Position numbers and translations under genes: made by a program
Source: Lutibacter sp.
GTDB lineage: Bacteria; Bacteroidota; Bacteroidia; Flavobacteriales; Flavobacteriaceae
NCBI GenBank assembly: GCA_030683995.1
Contig: JAUXPH010000040.1
Location: 124,001-188,000 of the forward strand
Length of the DNA stretch: 64,000 bases
Direction of reading: 5' to 3'
The notes under the pieces: model-generated
The model's input: the letters and a program-made list of their open reading frames with translations, nothing else
The model's database searches: none
What the model was told of the DNA's origin: nothing
Shown here: positions 25,294 to 35,098 of the stretch, piece after piece
Layout of the letters: each line of letters starts with the position of its first letter
How positions within the stretch are numbered: position 1 is the first letter of the stretch

Positions 25294-28104
25294 TTGAAAT
25301 TCTTTAGAAAATCGATACAATTCTTACTATTCTTGGCCGCTATTTTTGTGGAGGCTCAAGAATTGCCGCCTGTTGAAAATTATGCTCCGGAAATTTACGG
25401 CGCTGAAAATCAGAACTGGTCCATTTCACAATCGGCAGACAATTATATTTATGTTGCCAACAGTAGCGGATTGTTAGAGTTTAATGGTTCTAAATGGAAA
25501 TTGTATCCAACACCCAACAAATCGAGTATGCGCTCGGTAAATGTTATTGGCAATAGAATATATACGGGTTGCTATATGGAATTTGGGTATTGGGAGAAAA
25601 ATGATTTTGGAAATTTAATTTACTTTTCCCTTAGTAAAAAATTGAAAGAACCTTTACTTGAAGAAGAATTTTGGAATATTGTGAAATTTGACAATTGGGT
25701 GCTGTTTCAATCTTTGCATCGTATCTATATATACAACACGGTTGATGAATCTTTTAACAGCATAAATTCTAAAACCAACCTTCCGAAAGTATTTAAAGTG
25801 GATGAAAGCATTTATTTTCAAAAAATGAATGATGGTCTTTACAAAATTGAAAACGGAAATCCGGTGTTGATTTCAAATCATCCTATTTTACAAAATAATA
25901 TTTTAGTCAATATTTTTTCTGTCAATAAAAAAATGTTGCTTCAAACCCAAGAAAAGGGATTTTATTTTTTTGAAGATGAAAAACTTTCAAAATGGGATTT
26001 TCCTTCGAATGACGAAATTTCGTCGATGAGCGTTTACAGCAGTTTGCAACTTGCAGACGGCAGTTTTATTTTAGGAACCATTTCTAATGGCATTTATCAC
26101 ATTGACAGCAAAGGAAACCTTATTAACAACATCAATCAGAAAAGTGGTTTAAACAATAACACTGTTTTATCTATGTTTGAAGATCGCAGCCACAATGTTT
26201 GGCTTGGTTTGGACAATGGCATCAGTGTTGTCAATTTAAATTCACCTTTTAGCATTTACAATGACATTTACGGAAAATTGGGAACAGTTTACGCTTCGGT
26301 AATTTTCAAAAACAACCTCTATCTTGGCACCAATCAGGGTTTGTTTTATAAAAACATTAATTCTAATGAAGATTTTAAGTTTGTTAAAGGCACTAACGGC
26401 CAGGTTTGGTGTTTAAAAGTGATTGATGACACGCTTTTTTGCGGACATAATATAGGTACATTTATTGTTGACGACAACAACGTAAACCTCATTTCAGACA
26501 AAATGGGAACCTGGGACATCAAATATATCAATAACAATAAAAATTTGTTGTTGCAGGGAAATTATGATGGACTTTTTGTGTTAGAAAAAGTTAATAACAC
26601 TTGGAAAATAAGAAATAAAGTTGAAGGGTTTGATATTTCGAGCCGGCATTTTGAATTAATTGATAACAATCAATTGTTTGTGAGCCACGAATATAAAGGT
26701 GTTTTTAAATTAAAAATAAACAGTGATTTCACAAAGGTTTTGCAGTATTCTACTGAAACAAGTGTTCCCAAAGGGCTGAAATCGAGCTTAATAAAATATA
26801 ATGGTGACATTATTTATACTATAGATGAAGGGATTTTTAGGTATCACGATAAAAAGGAAAAATTCATTAAAGACTCGTTAATGTCGGCCAATTTTTTAGC
26901 TGACGATACTTATTTTTCAGGGAATTTGGTTGTCGATCCCAAAACTAACACCCTTTGGGGATTTACGAATAAAAACATCGTTTATTTTACGCCAGGCAAA
27001 TTAAATAACATTCCAAAAGCCATTAAAATTTACCTGCCGGCATCACTAAGAAGAGACATTGCCGGATTTGAAAGTATGACAAATCTAACTGGCCGCCAAT
27101 ACTTATTTGGAACATCCAGAGGTTATATTATATTGAATTTGGATAAAACAAACCATGAAAAGTCTTTTAAAATAGGGATAAATTCGATTAGCAAAAGTAT
27201 CCTTAGCGCACAAAGCACGCCGGTTTCATTAGAAAATAACAATACTTTTGAATATAGAAACAACAATTTGGTTTTTACTTTCAGTGTTCCCGAATTTGAT
27301 AAATACTCCGAGGTAAATTACCAATATCAGTTAAAAGGAATGTATGATGAATGGAGTGAATGGTCCACAAATTCTGAAGTTTTCTTTAAAAATTTACCTG
27401 CCGGAAATTACACTTTCAATGTGAGAGCAAAAATAGGCAATGTGCTTTCAAATAATGTGGCATCTTATTCTTTCAGAATTGACAGACCTTGGATGCTGTC
27501 GACACCACTGCTTTTAATTTATTTTATATTGTTTAGCGCACTGCTATTTTTAATACACAACCTTTACAAAAATTATTACGCCAAACAGAAACAAAAGTTA
27601 ATGGAAAGAAAACAGCGTGATTTTGCTTTGTCGCAATTGGAAAACGAAAAAGTGATTATGCGGTTGAAAAATGAAAAACTGCAAAGCGAAATTTATAGCA
27701 AAACACGAGAGTTATCCGTATCAACCATGAACATCATCAATAAGAACGAACTCTTAAGAACCATTAAAGATGAGCTGACCTCGGTTAAGGATGAGACCAA
27801 TATAAAACCGGTGATTAAAATCATCAATAAAAACATTGCCAACACCAGTGACTGGGAAATGTTTCAGGAAGCTTTTAACAATGCCGACAGCGATTTTTTA
27901 AAGAAAGTGAAATCATTGCATCCTTCTTTAAGTCCGAATGATTTACGCTTGTGCGCCTATTTGCGATTAAACCTTTCTTCCAAAGAAATTGCGCCGCTAT
28001 TAAACATTTCTGTGCGAAGCGTGGAGATAAAAAGATATCGTTTGCGTAAAAAAATGGACTTACCGCACGAAGATAGTCTTGTTGAGTACATTTTAAAAAT
28101 TTAG
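25294..28104 (+). CDS. Membrane-bound propeller/Y_Y_Y/LuxR-HTH regulator of PUL 1
   Basis: A 936-residue one-component sensor-regulator. It has a signal peptide or N-anchor (about 1-21), a periplasmic two-component-regulator-type beta-propeller (about 25-650, with repeats such as SMFEDRSHNVWLGLDNGI), a Y_Y_Y domain (about 660-728), one membrane helix (about 734-755), a coiled coil (about 760-820) and a C-terminal LuxR-type HTH (about 878-925, PNDLRLCAYLRLNLSSKEIA). There is no histidine kinase or receiver domain. TTG is the only start that keeps the signal peptide. It lies directly upstream of susC on the same strand and is the likely activator, sensing a glucan fragment in the periplasm. Confidence 0.88.
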   Translation: MKFFRKSIQFLLFLAAIFVEAQELPPVENYAPEIYGAENQNWSISQSADNYIYVANSSGLLEFNGSKWKLYPTPNKSSMRSVNVIGNRIYTGCYMEFGYWEKNDFGNLIYFSLSKKLKEPLLEEEFWNIVKFDNWVLFQSLHRIYIYNTVDESFNSINSKTNLPKVFKVDESIYFQKMNDGLYKIENGNPVLISNHPILQNNILVNIFSVNKKMLLQTQEKGFYFFEDEKLSKWDFPSNDEISSMSVYSSLQLADGSFILGTISNGIYHIDSKGNLINNINQKSGLNNNTVLSMFEDRSHNVWLGLDNGISVVNLNSPFSIYNDIYGKLGTVYASVIFKNNLYLGTNQGLFYKNINSNEDFKFVKGTNGQVWCLKVIDDTLFCGHNIGTFIVDDNNVNLISDKMGTWDIKYINNNKNLLLQGNYDGLFVLEKVNNTWKIRNKVEGFDISSRHFELIDNNQLFVSHEYKGVFKLKINSDFTKVLQYSTETSVPKGLKSSLIKYNGDIIYTIDEGIFRYHDKKEKFIKDSLMSANFLADDTYFSGNLVVDPKTNTLWGFTNKNIVYFTPGKLNNIPKAIKIYLPASLRRDIAGFESMTNLTGRQYLFGTSRGYIILNLDKTNHEKSFKIGINSISKSILSAQSTPVSLENNNTFEYRNNNLVFTFSVPEFDKYSEVNYQYQLKGMYDEWSEWSTNSEVFFKNLPAGNYTFNVRAKIGNVLSNNVASYSFRIDRPWMLSTPLLLIYFILFSALLFLIHNLYKNYYAKQKQKLMERKQRDFALSQLENEKVIMRLKNEKLQSEIYSKTRELSVSTMNIINKNELLRTIKDELTSVKDETNIKPVIKIINKNIANTSDWEMFQEAFNNADSDFLKKVKSLHPSLSPNDLRLCAYLRLNLSSKEIAPLLNISVRSVEIKRYRLRKKMDLPHEDSLVEYILKI

Positions 28105-28128
28105 TTTACTGCTACATTAATAATAATC

Positions 28129-28147
28129 ACTACAACATTACCACATC
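28129..28147 (+). promoter_or_regulatory. Shared motif ACTACRACATTACCACAWC, copy 1 (candidate regulator site)
   Basis: Reads ACTACAACATTACCACATC, 25 bases after the regulator stop and about 235 bases before the susC start. The second locus has the same motif with 17 of 19 bases identical in the same place. The two regulators have near-identical HTH domains, so a common binding site is plausible. Confidence 0.5.
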
Positions 28148-28290
28148 ATTTAAAGAACTACAAGGTTATAGCTGGCGACATTTTAATATTTTATTAACAA
28201 TATTTTTACGGTTGTTAAGCACTTTTTTTCTAATAAACATCTCATAATAATTAAGAATAGGACATTCTTAAAAATCATTTATATTTCTTA

Positions 28291-28330
28291 AAAACCAACC
28301 TGTATATTTTTTGTATAGGTTGGTTTTATT
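28291..28330 (+). terminator. Terminator-like hairpin upstream of susC 1
   Basis: AACCAACCTGTATA / TATAGGTTGGTT stem (two-base bulge) followed by TTTATTTAT, placed 187 bases after the regulator stop and 53 bases before susC. It may end regulator transcription or act as an attenuator in the susC leader. Confidence 0.6.
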
Positions 28331-28382
28331 TATCCTTCTTCTTTTTAACTTAATTTTATGAAAACTTAATTAAACAAAAAAT

Positions 28383-31300
28383 ATGAAATCACTACTAGTA
28401 TCATTTTTTCTATGTTTTGCAAGTATATCAATTTACGCGCAAAACTATGAAATTAAAGGAACCGTCTCTGACGCAAGCGGATCTCCTTTGCCTGGAGTTT
28501 CTGTTGTTGTAAAAAACACAGCTAAAGGCGCATCAACTGATTTTGACGGTAAATTTACACTGTCTAATGTTCAAAAAGGAGAAACACTGGTGTTCTCTTT
28601 TATTGGTTACACAACTAAAGAAGTTGCTGTAAGCAGTTCCAATTATTTGAACGTAACCCTTAATGAAGACACCCAAAGTTTAGAGGAAGTTGTTGTTGTT
28701 GGGTATGGAACTCAAAAGAAAAGTGTTGTAACAGGAGCTATTTCTAGCGTTAAAGCAAAAGACATTGAGAACATTCCAAATGGTAGAATTGAGCAAGCGC
28801 TTCAAGGAAGAGTTTCTGGGGTGACTATTGCTGCAAATTCTGGGCAACCTGGTTCTGCCTCTACAGTTAGGGTTCGGGGATTAACAACTTTTGACACTTA
28901 TGGTGGTAACCAACCACTTTGGGTTGTTGACGGTATAATTGTGGATTCAGGAGGAATTGGTTTTGTTAATCAATCTGATATTGAATCTGTTGAAGTTTTA
29001 AAAGATGCTGCCTCATTGGCCATTTATGGTTCCAGATCTGCATCTGGGGTAATTTTGATTACTACCAAGAAAGGTAAATCAGGAAAAATTGGGGTTAATT
29101 ATACTGGATTTACTGGTGTTTCTTCACCTGCAAAAACATTAAATTTGCTTAATGCATCTCAATATGGAGCTTTAATTAACGAACAATCAGTAGCAACTGG
29201 CGGTAATGTTATTTTTCCAGATTTGTCTGCTTTGGGATTGGGTACAGATTGGCAAAAAGCTATTTTTAGTGATAATGCAATGCGATCTTCCCACGAAGTA
29301 AGCTTTAGCGGCGGTAACGATGTTTCTACCTTTTTTGCATCATTTGGTATTCAGGATACAGAAGGAATTGTTGCTAAAGACATTTCTAACTATAACAAAA
29401 AGAATCTTCGTTTAAATTCAACTCACAAGTTGTCTAAACTATTTACTATTGGTCAAACCTTAGGATATTCTCACCAAAAAGTATTATCTGTTGGTAATAC
29501 TAATAGTGAATTTGGTGGTCCTTTAAGTTCAGCAATAAACTTAGATCCTACTACTCCATTAGTTGAAACAGATCCTACTATAGCAAATGGACCTCTATAT
29601 GCAAATCCAAATGTTATGAGGGATGAAAATGGAAATCCTTATGGTATTTCATTACTTGTGGGGCAAGAAATGACGAATCCTTTGGCTTATATTAAAACTA
29701 GATTGGGGAATTACTCTTGGTCAGATGACTTTGTTGGTAATGCCTATTTAGAATTTAATCCAATTGAAGGCTTAAAATTTAAAACATCTGTTGGCGGAAA
29801 AATAGCCTATTGGGGAAATGAAGACTTCACACCGGTATTTCATCTAAATGCAACCAATACTAATTTAAAAAACCGTATTAGCAGAGGGTTGAATAAAGGT
29901 TTTGGTTGGAATATTGAGAATGTTGTTTCCTATTCAAAAGTTATTAATGATCACGACTTTACTTTATTAGTTGGACAAGGAGCTTATGTTGATGGTGATT
30001 CTAGAGGTACTTATGTTACATATTCAGATATCCCAACATCAAATTATCAAGATGCTACATTCACTTTTGGTGCTACTTCAGAAAACATTACCGGAAGTGC
30101 TTATACTGCACCTCTTCACAAACTAACTTCTCTTTTCTCAAGATTAAATTACAACTATAAAGAAAAATATTTGTTAACTGGCGTAATTCGTCGTGATGGA
30201 TCTTCAAGATTTGGATCAAATTATTCTTTTGGTTATTTTCCATCTTTCTCTGCAGGTTGGGTACTGTCTAAGGAAGGTTTTTGGAAGGATAATAACATCG
30301 TTAATACTTTAAAATTAAGAACAGGATATGGTATTACAGGTAATGATGCAATAAAAAACTGGGGGTTTTTGGCGACTATTGGACCAGGCAGAAATTATCC
30401 TATCGGTAATGCTGGGACTATTACCATTGGAAATAGTCCAAATGCACCTTCAAATCCAGACTTAAAGTGGGAAGAAACAACCCAAACAAATATTGCTTTT
30501 GATGCAAGATTATTTTCCAATTTTAATTTAGTGGTAGATTTTTATAAGAAAATTACCACTGGTATTTTACAAGATGTTGCTTTACCTGGTTATGTAGGTT
30601 CGACTGGAAGTCCTGTTGGAAATGTGGCAGATATGGAGAACCGTGGTATTGAAATAGAATTAGGATACAATAAAAAGTTTGGAAAACTTAATTTTTCAGC
30701 CAATGGAAATTATTCATATTTAGAAAATGAAGTTACTTATTTAGGTCTTGGTAAAACTTTTATTCCTGGTTCTGCCGGTTATCAGTCTATGGGTACTATT
30801 ACAAGAACAGCGGTAGGACAATCATATAACTCATTTTATGGATTTCAAACAGCTGGAATTTTTCAAAATATGGCAGAAGTTAATGCTTATACCAATAGTA
30901 CAGGTGGTTTAATTCAGCCATTAGCAAGACCAGGCGATTTCCGTTGGGTTGATACTGATGGGAATGGTTCAATAACCGATTTAGACAAACAATATTTAGG
31001 TAGTCCAATTCCAAAACATACTTTCGGATTCACAATGAATCTTGATTATGAAGGATTTGATTTTATGGCTTCAGCACAGGGAGTTGCCGGAAACAAAATT
31101 TTTCAAGGTTTGCGAAGATTAGATGTTGGGCTTTCTAACTATCAAACTGAAGCGTTAGATCGTTGGCACGGTGAAGGAACTTCTAATACCTATCCTCGTC
31201 TTATTTCAACAGACCCTAATTTCAATTTTACAAGACCTTCTAACTTTTATTTAGAAAATGGAGATTATTTGCGCCTTAAAATAGTTCAATTAGGATACTC

Positions 31301-31490
31301 ATTACCAAGTGAATTAATCAGTAAAATAGGGGCTCAAAAATTGAGACTTTATGTAACAGGCGAAAATTTGTTAACACTGACTAAATATACAGGTTACGAT
31401 CCAGAAATTGGAGGAAATGTATTAGGAATAGACAGAGGATATTACCCTCAAGCCAAATCTTTTATGTTTGGAGTTAACTTACAATTTTAA
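28383..31490 (+). CDS. susC: SusC/RagA-family TonB-linked outer membrane importer, PUL 1
   Basis: TonB-dependent barrel that imports glycans bound by its SusD partner. The 1035 residues show a signal peptide (1-19, IYAQ), a carboxypeptidase-regulatory-like domain (about 22-95), the SusC signature LEEVVVVGYGT, a plug domain (about 110-225, VRVRGL, PLWVVDGI, LKDAASLAIYG) and a large barrel ending FMFGVNLQF. The first 110 residues are about 84% identical to those of the second SusC in this window, while the rest differs much more. It is followed 12 bases later by susD. Gene symbol used generically for the family. Confidence 0.97.
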   Translation: MKSLLVSFFLCFASISIYAQNYEIKGTVSDASGSPLPGVSVVVKNTAKGASTDFDGKFTLSNVQKGETLVFSFIGYTTKEVAVSSSNYLNVTLNEDTQSLEEVVVVGYGTQKKSVVTGAISSVKAKDIENIPNGRIEQALQGRVSGVTIAANSGQPGSASTVRVRGLTTFDTYGGNQPLWVVDGIIVDSGGIGFVNQSDIESVEVLKDAASLAIYGSRSASGVILITTKKGKSGKIGVNYTGFTGVSSPAKTLNLLNASQYGALINEQSVATGGNVIFPDLSALGLGTDWQKAIFSDNAMRSSHEVSFSGGNDVSTFFASFGIQDTEGIVAKDISNYNKKNLRLNSTHKLSKLFTIGQTLGYSHQKVLSVGNTNSEFGGPLSSAINLDPTTPLVETDPTIANGPLYANPNVMRDENGNPYGISLLVGQEMTNPLAYIKTRLGNYSWSDDFVGNAYLEFNPIEGLKFKTSVGGKIAYWGNEDFTPVFHLNATNTNLKNRISRGLNKGFGWNIENVVSYSKVINDHDFTLLVGQGAYVDGDSRGTYVTYSDIPTSNYQDATFTFGATSENITGSAYTAPLHKLTSLFSRLNYNYKEKYLLTGVIRRDGSSRFGSNYSFGYFPSFSAGWVLSKEGFWKDNNIVNTLKLRTGYGITGNDAIKNWGFLATIGPGRNYPIGNAGTITIGNSPNAPSNPDLKWEETTQTNIAFDARLFSNFNLVVDFYKKITTGILQDVALPGYVGSTGSPVGNVADMENRGIEIELGYNKKFGKLNFSANGNYSYLENEVTYLGLGKTFIPGSAGYQSMGTITRTAVGQSYNSFYGFQTAGIFQNMAEVNAYTNSTGGLIQPLARPGDFRWVDTDGNGSITDLDKQYLGSPIPKHTFGFTMNLDYEGFDFMASAQGVAGNKIFQGLRRLDVGLSNYQTEALDRWHGEGTSNTYPRLISTDPNFNFTRPSNFYLENGDYLRLKIVQLGYSLPSELISKIGAQKLRLYVTGENLLTLTKYTGYDPEIGGNVLGIDRGYYPQAKSFMFGVNLQF

Positions 31491-31502
31491 TTTAAAGGAA
31501 TT

Positions 31503-33014
31503 ATGAAAACAAAAAATATAACGAATTTATTTATTGCTTTAGCAATAATAATGACAACGGTGTCCTGTACAAAGGATTTTTTAGAGGTACCACCTAAAGG
31601 ATTGGATCTTGAAACAAATTATTATAAAAACCAACAACAAGCATATGCTGGTCTTGTTGCAGCATACGATCCAATTGCAATAAATTCAGGTGGCTTTGAC
31701 AATATGGTTACCTTTATGAACGCAGGTTCTGATGACGCCTTTGGTGGCGGTGGATTAACTGAAACCAATAATGCAATCCACTTTTTTGCATCGCACACAG
31801 TTACTCCTGTTAGTATGCCTGGAACTTTTTGGACTCGTAATTATCAAGGCATTTTTAGAGCCAATACTTTATTGCTAAAGTTGCCTGGTGTTGATATGGA
31901 TGCAACATTGAAAGCGAGATATACTGCTGAAACAAAAGCATTACGTGCCTATTATTATTTCAATTTAGTTAGAATGTTCAAAAACATTCCTTTGATAACC
32001 GTTCCTTTGAACCCATCTGAGTATTACACAATTACCCAGGCTGATCCTTCTGCTGTTTATGATCAAATACAAAAAGATCTTAAGGAAGCCAAAGCCGATT
32101 TACCAAATACGCTTAATCTTGCTACAGAAGCCGGTCGTTTTACTAAAGGATCAGCTCAAGCATTACTTGGAAAAGTTTATTTATATGATTCCAGAGACAA
32201 AAAAGCCCTTGCGGCAGCGGAATTGGCAGAAGTGAATGGAACACCAGGTGGAACAAGTCAATATGGGTATAAATTACTGTCTAATTACAGTGATTTATGG
32301 ATCGTCAGCAATAAATTTAATTCTGAATCTATTCTTGAAATAACGCACAGCAGTGCGGGTAAATCAAGCTGGGGAGGAGCTTCATTTGGAACAGAAGGAA
32401 ATATTGTAAATATTATGGTTGGCCCTAGGTCCTATGTTAGGAGCGACGCATCGGCTCCAGATGTTGCTACAGGATGGAGTTTTAACCCAATTACCCAAGG
32501 CTTGTATGATGTTTTAAAAACTGATCCTCGTTTTGCTGCCACAATTTTAGATGTTAAAGCTTTAAAAGATGCTGGGAAAGTAACTTATACTCCTGGACTT
32601 AATGATACGGGATATTTTCTGAACAAATTCAGTCCAAGAAATTCTGACGTATTCTCAGGTGGTGGAAATTTTGAATTAAATTATGCCCAAGACACTTATG
32701 CAATTAGGTTAGCAGACACCTATCTTATGGAAGCTGAAGCGTTGGGTGGCAATGGTGCAAGAGCACAAGCTCTACTTGATGCCGTAAGAGCAAGAGTAGG
32801 TTTGGCAAGCACTCCTGTTTCACTTAATGCAATTACCCAAGAGCGCAGATTAGAATTGGCTGGTGAAGGTCACCGTTGGTTTGATTTGGTAAGAACTGGA
32901 AAAGCAGCCACTGTATTGGCATCTAGAGGGTTTATTGCAGGGAAAAATGAAGTTTTACCAATTCCTTTGGCTGAAACACAAAATACTGCGATTATACAAA
33001 ATCCAGGGTATTAA
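31503..33014 (+). CDS. susD: SusD/RagB-family glycan-binding lipoprotein, PUL 1
   Basis: Surface lipoprotein that caps the SusC importer and binds glycan. It has a lipoprotein signal with TTVSCTKDF (Cys22), the SusD N-terminal motif FLEVPPKG, TPR-like helices (ALRAYYYFNLVRMFKNIPL, GSAQALLGKVYLY) and the RagB C-terminal pattern ERRLELAGEGHRWFDLVRTGKA followed by PIPLAE. The 503 residues are complete. Operon partner of the preceding susC. Confidence 0.97.
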   Translation: MKTKNITNLFIALAIIMTTVSCTKDFLEVPPKGLDLETNYYKNQQQAYAGLVAAYDPIAINSGGFDNMVTFMNAGSDDAFGGGGLTETNNAIHFFASHTVTPVSMPGTFWTRNYQGIFRANTLLLKLPGVDMDATLKARYTAETKALRAYYYFNLVRMFKNIPLITVPLNPSEYYTITQADPSAVYDQIQKDLKEAKADLPNTLNLATEAGRFTKGSAQALLGKVYLYDSRDKKALAAAELAEVNGTPGGTSQYGYKLLSNYSDLWIVSNKFNSESILEITHSSAGKSSWGGASFGTEGNIVNIMVGPRSYVRSDASAPDVATGWSFNPITQGLYDVLKTDPRFAATILDVKALKDAGKVTYTPGLNDTGYFLNKFSPRNSDVFSGGGNFELNYAQDTYAIRLADTYLMEAEALGGNGARAQALLDAVRARVGLASTPVSLNAITQERRLELAGEGHRWFDLVRTGKAATVLASRGFIAGKNEVLPIPLAETQNTAIIQNPGY

Positions 33015-33033
33015 TTAATAAAATTTAGTAATT

Positions 33034-34134
33034 ATGAAAAACATAAAATTAATTTTCAGCATTGTATTTTTACTGGCTGTAACAATAAGTTGTACGGTAG
33101 ATGCAGGTATTGATGATGATTTATCATTTTTGGATTCCGCTTCTTCTGGAAACGTAGATAAAATTTTTGACATTAGCACTGATAATTCAGGGATTGTAAA
33201 AATAACTCCATTGGGAACCGGCGTAACATCTTACAAGGTTTCTTACGGTCACGGTGCAGGTGATTTAGCATCTGCTGTTGTTTCTCCTGGTGCAAGCACT
33301 TCACACGCTTATCCTGAAGGAACCTATACTGTTTCAATTGAAGCTTCTGATATTGCAGGAAAGAAAACAACAACAACCTATCCGTTGGCAGTAACTTATA
33401 GAGCTCCAGAAAATTTGACTGTAAATGCTACTGTTAGCGTTTATACTGTTAAGGTTGCAGCAACTGCACTCTATGCAAAATCGTTTTTAGTGTATTTTGG
33501 AGATGTTGCCAACGAAGTTGGAACGCCGTTGGCTATTGGTGAAACTACACCTTTGCATACCTATGCTGTCGGTGGTGCTTATAATATAAAAGTTGTAGCC
33601 TTGAGTGGAGGAATTGCAAAAACGGAAAGTATAACACCTATTGTTATTTTTGATCCACTTGCACTTCCTTATACTTGTGAATTGGCTTCTCAAAATTATT
33701 TGGCAGGAGGAACATTCGGCGGTGTCAATTACTCAATTGTGGCAAACCCTTTTCCAACAGGTTTGAATACAACTTCAAAAGTAGTTAAGTTTGAAAAACC
33801 AGTTAATGCCGAAGAATGGGCAGGTACATGGAAACCATTGGATATTCCAATTAATTTAAGTAATGGCACAAAAATAAAAATGTTGGTTTATGCAACCGAA
33901 GTAGGAAAAAGAGTAGGTTTAGAATTGCAAGCTTCTACAAACGGAGCGCCAAACACCGCAATTTTTGTTGCTACAACTGTGGCGAACCAATGGGAAGAAC
34001 TTGTTTTTGACACTACAACTATTCCTGCCATTCCTGTTGGCGCAACTTATAAACAATTCAATATAAATTACAACAGACCAAATAAAGGTTTAGGAGAGGT
34101 AATTTATATTGATAATATCAGATTAACAAATTAA
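33034..34134 (+). CDS. PKD-domain surface lipoprotein, probable glycan-binding protein
   Basis: A 366-residue lipoprotein (AVTISCTVDAG, Cys20). Two Ig/PKD-like domains follow (about 40-125, YKVSYGHGAGD...SHAYPEGTYTVSIEA, and about 130-210, FLVYFGDVANE...HTYAVGGAYNIKVVA), then a C-terminal jelly-roll-like region (about 215-366, ending EVIYIDNIRLTN) that resembles a carbohydrate-binding module. No catalytic motif is seen. Its place after susCD matches SusE-like surface glycan-binding proteins of laminarin loci. Confidence 0.8.
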   Translation: MKNIKLIFSIVFLLAVTISCTVDAGIDDDLSFLDSASSGNVDKIFDISTDNSGIVKITPLGTGVTSYKVSYGHGAGDLASAVVSPGASTSHAYPEGTYTVSIEASDIAGKKTTTTYPLAVTYRAPENLTVNATVSVYTVKVAATALYAKSFLVYFGDVANEVGTPLAIGETTPLHTYAVGGAYNIKVVALSGGIAKTESITPIVIFDPLALPYTCELASQNYLAGGTFGGVNYSIVANPFPTGLNTTSKVVKFEKPVNAEEWAGTWKPLDIPINLSNGTKIKMLVYATEVGKRVGLELQASTNGAPNTAIFVATTVANQWEELVFDTTTIPAIPVGATYKQFNINYNRPNKGLGEVIYIDNIRLTN

Positions 34135-34143
34135 AATATAAAT

Positions 34144-35085
34144 ATGAAAACAAATATAAAATATATTTTAGGCGTTTTCTTCGTGCTAATTTTAACCATT
34201 ATAGGTTGCACAGAAGAAACCTACTTGCTTGGAGATTTAACAGCTCCTTCAAACGTCGTTATTACCGCAGAAATTGCCGGTAAAAGCACAGCACTCCCTA
34301 ATGGAGATGGTTCAGGAGATGTAACATTTACCATAACAGGAGATGGTATTCTTGGGACTAAAATAGACTTCAATGCAAATGATGCTGTAAATTTTATTAA
34401 TATTCCAACAGGCAAGGTAACTAATAAATATACTACCCTTGGGTTGAACACTTATAGGGTTACTGTTTTGGCTTATGGCGCAGGAGGTACTTCAACAAAC
34501 GTCACTAAAGACATCTCTGTTAGAAGTGATTTTACTCCAGATCCTGTAGTTATTACCAATATTACTAACAACGCTTCTAAAACTTGGGTTGTAGACAAAA
34601 GTGTAGCTGGTCATTTTGGAGTTGGTCCGTGGAACCCTACTTCTATTACCCCAGAATGGTGGGCAGGCGGTATAAACGAAAAAGTTAATTGTTGTAATTG
34701 TTTTTATACATCAACTTTTACATTTTCAAAAATAGCTATTTCAAGCACTTATCAACTAACTGTTGCAAGTCCTGATGGTGCATTTACAAAAACTGGAGCG
34801 TTGGCTGGTGGTCTTCCTGGTATTCCGGCATCTGGTGCAGAAGGTTGTTATGCTTATGCAGGCGGAACTTCTTCCTTTTCTTTTGTTCCTTCAAGTTCTG
34901 GAGTTGCTAATTCTGCATCCACTAAAGTTGGTATTCAATTAGATGGTGTTAATACTTTTATTGGATATGGAGCTGTACAAAAAGAATACGAAATTTTGGT
35001 ATCTACACCAACTTATATGTATCTAAGAGTACGAGGGACTGAAACAGGAAATGCTTGGTATTTGAAAATGATACCAAAACCATAA
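34144..35085 (+). CDS. PKD-domain surface lipoprotein, second probable glycan-binding protein
   Basis: A 313-residue lipoprotein (LTIIGCTEE, Cys22). The N-terminal PKD-like domain (about 35-128, with PNGDGSGDVTFTITGDG) is clearly related to the N-terminal domain of the GH16 enzyme that follows. The C-terminal half (about 138-313, TWVVDKSVAGHFGVGPWNP, EWWAGGINEKVNCCNCFY) is aromatic-rich, with a CCNC cluster, and ends WYLKMIPKP. I know no function for that part; carbohydrate binding is inferred from context. Transcription may weaken at the hairpin just after it. Confidence 0.75.
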   Translation: MKTNIKYILGVFFVLILTIIGCTEETYLLGDLTAPSNVVITAEIAGKSTALPNGDGSGDVTFTITGDGILGTKIDFNANDAVNFINIPTGKVTNKYTTLGLNTYRVTVLAYGAGGTSTNVTKDISVRSDFTPDPVVITNITNNASKTWVVDKSVAGHFGVGPWNPTSITPEWWAGGINEKVNCCNCFYTSTFTFSKIAISSTYQLTVASPDGAFTKTGALAGGLPGIPASGAEGCYAYAGGTSSFSFVPSSSGVANSASTKVGIQLDGVNTFIGYGAVQKEYEILVSTPTYMYLRVRGTETGNAWYLKMIPKP

Positions 35086-35098
35086 TACAATTCTAAAT

